A stretch of DNA of 64,000 bases from Pseudomonas gingeri (lineage in GTDB: Bacteria; Pseudomonadota; Gammaproteobacteria; Pseudomonadales; Pseudomonadaceae), in assembly GCF_013385635.1 (NCBI RefSeq), contig NZ_JACAPR010000022.1:22425-86424 (forward strand), given 5' to 3'. The notes beneath the pieces were generated by a model, which saw only the letters and a list, made by a program, of their open reading frames with translations, did not search any database and was not told where the DNA came from. The translations under genes were made by a program, and so were the position numbers. How positions within the stretch are numbered: the stretch's first letter is position 1; every line of letters begins with the position of its first letter. Of the stretch, positions 57,949 to 64,000 are shown in pieces.

Positions 57949-58957
57949 AAACAAGGTCCTCGCTGGGCAGGTGGACAACGGCAGGGGTGGGCGCGGCGGT
58001 GGCCGTCGATTTCGCTTCGAGCGCGGCGAAAAACTGCTGCATGACAAAGGCCACGCCCTCAGGGGTGACCTCGCGCTGGTTGTCCTGGTAGAAGGCGCCC
58101 TTGAACGGCGTACCGGTGATGATCTCGTAGGACGGGAAATAGTCGACGTCCTGCTGCTCTTCACACAGCTGACCGGCGACCGCCCGCAGCACCGATTTGG
58201 AATAAGTGGTGGCGGTCAGCGCGTGCTGGCCGGTGGCCGTGGCCGTCAGCGGCACCGGCGAGACCGTCAGCAGCAGGCGGATCCGCGGATTCACCGAACG
58301 TAGCAGCGCCAGGGCCGCGCTCATTTCACGGTAGCTGTCGAGAAAACCGAAATTGCGGAAGGCATGGGCCTGGGGATCGAAAGTCCCATGTAGCGTGCCC
58401 GGACAGACCGGGTACACCAGCGAAGTCCGCCGATCGACCCAGGCCTCGGTCAGCCCCAGGGTAAAGACAAACACTTTGGCCCGCTGGACCGCCTGCCTGA
58501 TTGCCGCCAGCGTGGTCCGGCGGGCGTCCTGCAGGGCTTCCAGGCTGGCGTAGCCGTCGGGCTCGACGGCGGGACGCAGAGGGTCGAAGAAGCGTCCGTT
58601 ACCGGTCCAGACCTGCCCGGGCATCGTCCGTTCCTGCAAGGCCCACTCCAGCCACTGGCGCAACATCGCCGGGGTATAGAGGTTGCCGGTACGCAAGGAA
58701 AACACGCCATAGTGACGGGCCTTGCACTCGGTGTCCGACAGCTCGGGCGGTGCCGGCTCCGAGTCGATCCAATTCATCCCGCGCGCCACCAGCGCCCGGC
58801 CGATATGCTGGGCAAAACAGGATCCGGCGGTGACGATGGCATCGTCGCGCTCGATGTCGAATTGTGGCAGCCACAGTTCGCTCATTGACGAAACCGTCTG
58901 TTCCGCGACGGCGCTGCGCCAGAACGAGCGTGGCGCCAACAGTTGGTAAGGATTCAT
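57893..58957 (-). CDS. GSCFA-domain protein
   Basis: 354 aa. The family-naming motif GSCFAQHIGRAL is at residues about 44-55. Further conserved parts are 'KARHYGVFSLRTGNLYTPAMLRQW', 'VFTLGLTEAWVDR', 'LLLTVSPVPLTATATG' and 'TYSKSVLRAV', all typical of GSCFA (PF08885-type) proteins, which are distantly related to SGNH hydrolases. Function of the family is poorly known; members occur in surface-polysaccharide and biosynthetic loci. Its start overlaps the PPTase stop (ATGA) and its end overlaps the SGNH-like gene, so all are coupled. Confidence 0.88.
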   Translation of the reverse strand: MNPYQLLAPRSFWRSAVAEQTVSSMSELWLPQFDIERDDAIVTAGSCFAQHIGRALVARGMNWIDSEPAPPELSDTECKARHYGVFSLRTGNLYTPAMLRQWLEWALQERTMPGQVWTGNGRFFDPLRPAVEPDGYASLEALQDARRTTLAAIRQAVQRAKVFVFTLGLTEAWVDRRTSLVYPVCPGTLHGTFDPQAHAFRNFGFLDSYREMSAALALLRSVNPRIRLLLTVSPVPLTATATGQHALTATTYSKSVLRAVAGQLCEEQQDVDYFPSYEIITGTPFKGAFYQDNQREVTPEGVAFVMQQFFAALEAKSTATAAPTPAVVHLPSEDLVCEDAVLDYYAQPQVPAAG

Positions 58958-59670
58958 CCCTGGATCACTCCGAGTTCGACCTGACAGAGGGTGAAGACCC
59001 GCTCGTCCTGCAGGGCAAAAGCCACGGACAGGTGCAGGTCACGAGGCAGCACGCCATGCAGCGTGTCACGGGTTTCGAACAGCAGGCCGCCGGCGCCAGC
59101 CTCGACACAGGCCACCTCATGAAAATCGATAAAGCGCCGGGCCCTGGGATACAACGCCTTGTAGATCGCTTCCTTGGCGGAAAACATCAGGGTAAAGGCC
59201 CCGGCGGCGTCGAGGACGGGCTCAAGCAGGGCCATTTCCTCGCGGCTGGCGATCTGGCGCTGGACGCCCTCGGGTTCCGGCTCGCGGGCCAGGTTCTCGA
59301 CATCGATGCCGAGCAGGTAGCCCGACTGACTGGCGCTGACAATCGCCAGGGCATAACCACCGGCATGGGAAAGACTGCCGTGTAACCCCGGCGGCCAGAT
59401 CGGCGCGCGGTCGGCGCCGCTGGCAATATGGCTGTAGCGGCCGTGCAGGGTATGTTCCGCGCGGCGTACGCAGTAACGTCCGGCCAGATACTCGGCCTGT
59501 CGCCCGGGCACCGCGCTGGCCAGGGTCGGCGGCAGATCGAGGTGACCAAACGGACCGGCGTCATATCCCGTCACGGCTACCTGACCGTGCTGGAAACGGC
59601 AGGCGTGAAGTCGCGCCCCCGCGAGCACCGGCAGCGGCGGTGCCGGCACGTCGATGCACACCAGGCTCAT
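58954..59670 (-). CDS. 4'-phosphopantetheinyl transferase (EntD/PcpS type)
   Basis: 238 aa. The signature residues are visible: 'RYCVRRAEHTLHG', GSLSHAGGYALA, GIDVENL (metal-binding Asp and Glu) and FSAKEAIYKALYP, the WxxKEA-like motif of EntD-type PPTases. It transfers phosphopantetheine from CoA to Ser of carrier proteins, turning apo T and ACP domains into the active form. Location beside the NRPS/PKS operon suggests it serves the T and ACP domains encoded there. Start and stop both overlap neighbours by ATGA, within the MFS-PPTase-GSCFA-SGNH operon. Confidence 0.95.
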   Translation of the reverse strand: MSLVCIDVPAPPLPVLAGARLHACRFQHGQVAVTGYDAGPFGHLDLPPTLASAVPGRQAEYLAGRYCVRRAEHTLHGRYSHIASGADRAPIWPPGLHGSLSHAGGYALAIVSASQSGYLLGIDVENLAREPEPEGVQRQIASREEMALLEPVLDAAGAFTLMFSAKEAIYKALYPRARRFIDFHEVACVEAGAGGLLFETRDTLHGVLPRDLHLSVAFALQDERVFTLCQVELGVIQG

Positions 59671-60923
59671 GCCGCCGGCTCAAGCACGGCGACCGGCTGA
59701 CCGGCCGCCAGCGCGCGGTAGCCGAGCAAGCCGATGGGCAGGCAGGCCAGGGCCAGCACGGAAAACAGCACGACCCCGCCAAAGTGGCTGATCACCAGCG
59801 CGCCGAGCAGGGGCGCCAGCGCCGAACCCAGGCCGGCGAGCATGGAAATACCGATAAAGCTGCCGCGCATGCCTGGTGGCGCGAGACGGTCGATCAGGGT
59901 GGCGAACAGCGGCATCACGATGATCTCGGCCAGCGTCGCAAAACCGATCGCCAGGACCCAGCCGTACCACAAGGCCCCGATATTGAGGGCAATGATGGCG
60001 TGACCGACCATCAGGCAGGCGAGGGCGAGGACATAGGCGCGCTTGTCCGCCAGGTTGATCAGCCAGCCCATCAGGAACAGGTGGAACACCAGCACCACCG
60101 AGGCATTGGTCACGCTCATCATGGCGATCAGGCCGTTGATGTCCGCGACCTTGAGTTCCAGCAGGTAGAAGGTCAGCGACTCATCGATCTGGGCATAGAC
60201 CAGCACCAGGAAGAAGTTGGCGACGATGATGGTCAGGAACAGCCGGCTGCCGAGGATCGCCCGCAGCACTTCGCGCAAGGGCGGCGACATCGCCTCGGCC
60301 CCGGCGAGGTGCGCTGACTGCAAGCGATAGCGCGCGGCGCCGGCAATGGTCAGCGCCAGCAGGCCGTAGGCGCAGGCCGCGATGGGAAACACCGCGTCGC
60401 TCTCGCGATTGGCGAACCACATGCCGATCAGCGGCCCGCTGGCCGCCGCGCAATTGACCACGTAGTAACGGATATGGAAGAGAAAGGTGCGCTCTTCGTC
60501 GGTGGCCACGGTATCGCTCAACAGCACCCGCAGCAGCGGTTCGAGGATACTGTGGGCCACCGCCATGCCGATGATCGCGACGAAGTAGCTGGTTTGTCCG
60601 GGCGCCAGTCCCATCAGCAGGAAGCAAGCGGCGCCGAGGACGCAGCCGAAGCCCATCAGGTTGCGGGCATTGAAGCTATCGCCGAGAAAACCGGCCAGGG
60701 GCGAGAGGGCGATGGAGATCAGCGCACCGAGGGCCAGTTGCGCGCCGATATCGGTGATCGGCGTACCAAAGCGCTTGTTCATCGCCACCACGATAAAGGG
60801 CCAGACCATGAACGAAGCGATACGCGACACGCCGATGCCCAGCAGCAGCCAACGGGTAGGGACGGGGAGAGCCCACAAGGCCTTCCATGGGGCGGGTTGC
60901 TGGCGCAGATCCATCTGGCTCAT
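59667..60923 (-). CDS. MFS transporter, likely product exporter
   Basis: 418 aa with about twelve hydrophobic helices. 'GFLGDSFNARNLMGFG' is the MFS motif A region between helices 2 and 3, and the C-terminal half repeats the pattern ('GWLINLADKRAYVLALACLM', 'MRGSFIGISMLAGLGSALAPLLGALVI'). It belongs to the drug:H+ antiporter-like sort of MFS proteins. As first gene of the operon that also makes the PPTase, it is a reasonable exporter or immunity pump for the NRPS/PKS product. The substrate cannot be read from sequence. 151 bp separate it from rlhA. Confidence 0.9.
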   Translation of the reverse strand: MSQMDLRQQPAPWKALWALPVPTRWLLLGIGVSRIASFMVWPFIVVAMNKRFGTPITDIGAQLALGALISIALSPLAGFLGDSFNARNLMGFGCVLGAACFLLMGLAPGQTSYFVAIIGMAVAHSILEPLLRVLLSDTVATDEERTFLFHIRYYVVNCAAASGPLIGMWFANRESDAVFPIAACAYGLLALTIAGAARYRLQSAHLAGAEAMSPPLREVLRAILGSRLFLTIIVANFFLVLVYAQIDESLTFYLLELKVADINGLIAMMSVTNASVVLVFHLFLMGWLINLADKRAYVLALACLMVGHAIIALNIGALWYGWVLAIGFATLAEIIVMPLFATLIDRLAPPGMRGSFIGISMLAGLGSALAPLLGALVISHFGGVVLFSVLALACLPIGLLGYRALAAGQPVAVLEPAA

Positions 60924-61074
60924 CTCGAAACGGGAAACAGGGGCCCGACACCGGAAACCGGGTCGGGCGGGGCCTGCTCATTGAAGAGGGCAATGGGTCG
61001 ATATGCAAGCCTTGCGGGTCTTGCCGACGACTTTATTTCTGCCCGTGACGAGAACGGCCGTCCTCGCCTTTCAC

Positions 61075-63066
61075 TCAGTGCGGGGCGCGGGGAATGGTCT
61101 TGAGCAGATCGGCCGGGCTGATATGGCCGACCACGGCGCTGCCCGGTTGCGGCAGGTCGAGGATATGCCCCTTGATCTTGCCGACCACATGCATTTCGCA
61201 CGGCTTGCAGTCGAACTTCAGGGTCAGCACTTCGTCACCGTGGATCAACTGCATCGGCGCGACCTTGGTGCGCACGCCAGTGACGCCCTTGGCCTGTTTC
61301 GGGCACAGGTTGAAGGAGAAACGCAGGCAGTGCTTGGTGATCATCACCGGCACCTCGCCGGTTTCCTCGTGAGCCTCGTAGGCCGCATCGATCAGCTTGA
61401 CGCCGTGACGGTGGTAGAAGTCGCGGGCCTTCTGGTTGTAGACGTTGGCCAGGAACGACAGGTGCGAATCCGGGTACACCGGTGGTGGACTGGTCTCGGC
61501 CTTGCGCCCGCCACGGGGGTGAGCGGCGATACGCGCGCTGGTCAGGGCTTCGATCACTTCGCGGCGCAAGGTCTTGAGCTGCGAGTTGGGAATGAAGAAC
61601 GCCTGGGGTGCATCCAGCTCGATGGCCGTGGCGTGGTACTGGGTGGTGCCCAGTTGGCCAAGCAGGTCGTGCAGTTGCTCCAGGGCCTGTTCCGGCTTGT
61701 TGGCCAGGCCGAACGGACCGTCCAGGGCGACGCTGGCGCTGATACCTTCTTCGCTGGTGGCGGTGAGCTCCAGACACGCCTCGCGCAGACGGGCGACCCA
61801 GGACAGACCGATGCGGCGCTCGGCGGAGTTCTTCAGCAGGGCCTGTTGCCAGTTGTGGTCCAGGTTGCGGTTCAGCGGGTGGTTCGGCCGCAGGCTGTGC
61901 AGGCCGGCCGGCATTTCGTTGGGCTCGACGCGGTAGCGATAGCGCTTCTCGCCATCTTCTTCGAATTCGCCTTTGGCTTCGGCGATATTGGCACGGAAAC
62001 CCACCACTTCGCGCTTGATCAGCACGTTGAGGCCGTCACCGTTGGACAGCGGTTCGAAGGTCACTACCTGCAGGTCACGCTTGCCGGCTTTCTCCACCAC
62101 GCCCACCGGCAGGCCGGTGAAGGTCGGGGTGTCGAAGGCGCCGATATCGATCTTGCGGTCGCTGACGAAGTAGTCGGTGCTGCCGCGGTGGAAGGTCTTT
62201 TCCGGGTCCGGCAGGAAGAAGTGCGCGGTACGGCCGCTGGAGGCACGGGCCAGGTCCGGGCGGTCTTCGAGGATTTCGTCGAGGCGCTGACGGTAGTAGG
62301 CGGTGATGTTCTTCACATAGCCCATGTCCTTGTAGCGCCCCTCGATCTTGAACGAGCGCACGCCGGCGTCGACCAGGGCGCGCAGGTTGGCGCTCTGGTT
62401 GTTGTCCTTCATCGACAGCAGGTGTTTTTCGAAAGCGACCACGCGACCCTGGTCGTCCTTGAGGGTATAGGGCAGGCGGCAGGCCTGGGAGCAGTCGCCA
62501 CGGTTGGCGCTGCGGCCGTTCTGCGCGTGGGAGATATTGCACTGGCCGGAAAACGCCACGCACAACGCGCCATGGATGAAGAACTCGATGGCCGCGTCGG
62601 TCTCGTCGGCAATCGCGCGGATCTCCTGCAGGTTCAGCTCGCGGGCCAGGACCAGTTGGGAGAAACCGGCCTGGTCGAGGAACTTGGCCCGGGCCAGGGT
62701 GCGGATATCGGTCTGGGTGCTGGCATGCAGCTCGATCGGCGGGATATCCAGTTCCATCACGCCCAGGTCCTGGACGATCAACGCATCGACACCGGCATCG
62801 TGGAGCTGGTGGATCAGCTTGCGCGCCGGTTCCAGCTCATTGTCGTGCAGGATGGTGTTGATGGTGGTGAAGACCCTGGCGTGATAACGCCGGGCGAACT
62901 CCACCAACTGGGCGATATCGCTCACTTCGTTGCAGGCGTTGTGGCGGGCGCCGAAGCTCGGGCCGCCGATATACACGGCATCGGCGCCGTGCAGGATGGC
63001 CTCGCGGGCAATCGCCACGTCGCGGGCAGGGCTGAGCAATTCCAGGTGATGCTTGGGTAGGGACAT
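61075..63066 (-). CDS. rlhA: RlhA-type U32 family protein (23S rRNA C2501 hydroxylation)
   Basis: 663 aa, matching the long E. coli YdcP/RlhA (653 aa) and not the shorter TrhP. 'HHLELLSPARDVAIAREAILHGADAVYIGGPSFGARHNA', 'GQCNISHAQNGRSANRGDCSQACRLPY' (clustered Cys likely to bind iron-sulfur) and 'FKIEGRYKDMGYVKNITAYYR' are nearly identical to the E. coli protein as I recall it; the C-terminal part has CLRFSFNLCPKQ and FDCKPCEMHV, further Cys. RlhA is needed for 5-hydroxycytidine at position 2501 of 23S rRNA. It is a single housekeeping gene and marks the right edge of the accessory region. Confidence 0.9.
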   Translation of the reverse strand: MSLPKHHLELLSPARDVAIAREAILHGADAVYIGGPSFGARHNACNEVSDIAQLVEFARRYHARVFTTINTILHDNELEPARKLIHQLHDAGVDALIVQDLGVMELDIPPIELHASTQTDIRTLARAKFLDQAGFSQLVLARELNLQEIRAIADETDAAIEFFIHGALCVAFSGQCNISHAQNGRSANRGDCSQACRLPYTLKDDQGRVVAFEKHLLSMKDNNQSANLRALVDAGVRSFKIEGRYKDMGYVKNITAYYRQRLDEILEDRPDLARASSGRTAHFFLPDPEKTFHRGSTDYFVSDRKIDIGAFDTPTFTGLPVGVVEKAGKRDLQVVTFEPLSNGDGLNVLIKREVVGFRANIAEAKGEFEEDGEKRYRYRVEPNEMPAGLHSLRPNHPLNRNLDHNWQQALLKNSAERRIGLSWVARLREACLELTATSEEGISASVALDGPFGLANKPEQALEQLHDLLGQLGTTQYHATAIELDAPQAFFIPNSQLKTLRREVIEALTSARIAAHPRGGRKAETSPPPVYPDSHLSFLANVYNQKARDFYHRHGVKLIDAAYEAHEETGEVPVMITKHCLRFSFNLCPKQAKGVTGVRTKVAPMQLIHGDEVLTLKFDCKPCEMHVVGKIKGHILDLPQPGSAVVGHISPADLLKTIPRAPH

Positions 63067-63169
63067 GTTTTTTTAGTCAGGCTTCACGGTCAAGGCGTGC
63101 ATTGTAGCGGCGAAACGACCTGGGCGGCACCCGTTGCCGCCGCAACCGCGAGCAACGCGGTCCTTCATC

Positions 63170-63303
63170 GATCGTTCCCACGCTCTGCGCTCATCGTTCT
63201 ACACAAGTCCCACTGAATAAATGCAGCCCGTGACGCTCCGCGTCACAAGAGCGGACGCAGAGCGTCCAGTGAGGCATTCCCACGCCGGAGCGTGGGAACG
63301 ATC
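63170..63303. repeat. Third copy of the GATCGTTCCCACGC dispersed repeat
   Basis: Begins GATCGTTCCCACGCTCTGCG and ends GCGTGGGAACGATC, with nested GTGACGCTCCGCGTCAC and GGACGCAGAGCGTCC. An unrelated insert of about 35 bp (CATCGTTCTACACAAGTCCC onward) separates the left end from the core, unlike the copy at 3830. It lies between rlhA and ridA. Confidence 0.7.
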
Positions 63304-63310
63304 ATCCGCG

Positions 63311-63691
63311 TCAGGCCTTTGCGGCCATCGCGGTGACTTCGACTTTCATGCCTTCGACGCCGAGCGCGGCCACGCCGATAGCGGCGCGTACAGGCCATGG
63401 CTTGGCGAAGAAGCGCTTGTAGACCTCGTTGAAAGCCGGCCGGTCGGTGATGTCGGTGAGGTAGATGGTCAGGTGCAGGACCCGATCCAGCGAGCTGCCG
63501 GCTTTTTCCAGCGCGACCTTGAGGGCCTGCAGGGTGCATTCGCTCTGCAAGGTGATATCGCCCAGCTCCAGGCTGCCATCGGCGCGGGTGGGGATCTGGG
63601 TGGAGACCAGCAGGCCGGCGAAACCGGCGACGTCGGAGGAGATGGAGTCCGCGTCGGGATCGGGCGTGAAGGTGATGTCTGGATTGGCCAT
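63311..63691 (-). CDS. RidA/YjgF-family protein
   Basis: 126 aa from ATG 63691, with AAGAGATC upstream; the frame stays open to 63781 without a ribosome site. The RidA fold is recognisable: 'FAGLLVSTQIPTRADGSLELGDITLQSECTLQALKVALEKAGSSLDRVLHLTIYLTD', 'FNEVYKRFF' and the closing 'VRAAIGVAALGVEGMKVEVTAMA'. The conserved active-site Arg of archetypal RidA is represented by the Arg in PVRAAIG. RidA proteins hydrolyse reactive enamine/imine intermediates; other subfamilies do related deaminations. It is divergent from the HxlR regulator gene starting at 63862, which may control it. Confidence 0.88.
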   Translation of the reverse strand: MANPDITFTPDPDADSISSDVAGFAGLLVSTQIPTRADGSLELGDITLQSECTLQALKVALEKAGSSLDRVLHLTIYLTDITDRPAFNEVYKRFFAKPWPVRAAIGVAALGVEGMKVEVTAMAAKA

Positions 63692-63861
63692 GGGGATCTC
63701 TTGTTCGATGAAGTATTCAACACGGCCGGCAGTATAAGCCCACGGCAAAATAGCGCATCCCCGACGAGTGGTTTTGCACACCGGAAAATAGTCACTTGCA
63801 TAATGAAAGTTGGCATGAAATATTATGAATGTAATTTTTATCGCCGATGCCGGAAGCGATC

Positions 63862-64000
63862 ATGAAAAGAGCCAGCTTTCACCCGATGCCTTGTCCTGTT
63901 GCCCGAGCCCTGGAGCAACTGGGTGACGGCTGGAGTCTGTTGATCCTGCGCGATGCCTTTTATGGGTTGCGCCGTTTCGATGACTTCCTCAACAGCCTGG
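63862..64000 (+). CDS. HxlR-family regulator, N-terminus only (runs off the window)
   Basis: The first 46 codons are present: MKRASFHPMPCPVARALEQL, then GDGWSLLILRDAFYGLRRFDDF and NSL. The Cys-P-V-A-R-A-L pattern and 'GDGWSLLILRDAFYG.RRFDDF' are the start of the HxlR winged-helix domain, whose members often sense electrophiles or redox change through the N-terminal Cys. It is divergent from ridA. The rest of the gene lies beyond the window. Confidence 0.85.
   Translation, partial: MKRASFHPMPCPVARALEQLGDGWSLLILRDAFYGLRRFDDFLNSL

Noticed and set aside
57949..58164. N-terminal extension of the SGNH-like protein
   Set aside because: The extra residues are Arg/Ser/Pro-rich antisense-type sequence lying in the coding region of the GSCFA gene, and GTG 57948 has a good ribosome site.

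Overview
The window is high-GC DNA with the gene content of a fluorescent-type Pseudomonas. Supporting signs are the REP element near 15.6 kb, a DUF2388 protein, a Sco/PCuAC copper cluster, a MocR regulator, an RlhA-type U32 protein, and long NRPS genes of the pseudomonad kind. I cannot name the species from sequence alone.

Layout. (1) 0-7 kb: a large minus-strand protein that tentatively resembles the HrpK class of type III translocators/effectors, then a winged-helix/ATPase/TPR regulator. (2) 7-13 kb: a secreted esterase; a fusion of 2Fe-2S ferredoxin, flavin reductase and M24 metallopeptidase divergent from a MocR regulator; DUF2388; and a TetR regulator divergent from a hotdog thioesterase, with a 25-bp perfect operator palindrome between them. 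(3) 14-16.6 kb: copper genes (DUF2946, SCO, PCuAC), a YbdD/YjiX gene frameshifted at a T6 tract, and a cytochrome P460. (4) 17-23.3 kb: a ribose-type sugar ABC operon (ATPase, permease, binding protein) with its LacI regulator and a xylulokinase, preceded by two LacI-type operators. (5) 23.5-57.2 kb: the main feature, a roughly 34-kb plus-strand NRPS/PKS operon. (6) 57.2-60.9 kb: a convergent, translationally coupled operon of MFS exporter, Sfp/EntD-type PPTase, GSCFA protein and SGNH-like hydrolase. (7) 61-64 kb: rlhA, ridA and the start of an HxlR regulator.

The biosynthetic locus appears to hold two assembly lines, because both the third and the fourth megasynthase end in a thioesterase and both the first and the fourth begin with an A-T loading module. 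Line 1 (three proteins, seven modules) is read as A(Phe-like)-T / C-A(Thr)-T / dual E/C-A(Thr)-T / C-A(Arg-like)-T / C-A(Pro)-T / Cy-A(Cys)-T-Ox / C-A(unassigned)-T-TE: a heptapeptide with a D-configured Thr and a Pro-thiazole unit. Line 2 (one protein) is A(Ile/Val)-T-C-A(Pro)-T-KS-KR-ACP-TE with no AT domain. It is followed by a small unknown protein and a TauD-type dioxygenase. Val/Ile-Pro-C2 with ketoreduction plus a TauD enzyme is the logic known for the actinobacterial detoxin/rimosamide family, so this may be a pseudomonad relative joined to a thiazole peptide synthetase. Amino-acid assignments come from specificity residues I aligned by eye to GrsA and are predictions. The convergent operon would supply carrier-protein activation and export; the GSCFA/SGNH pair is of unknown role.
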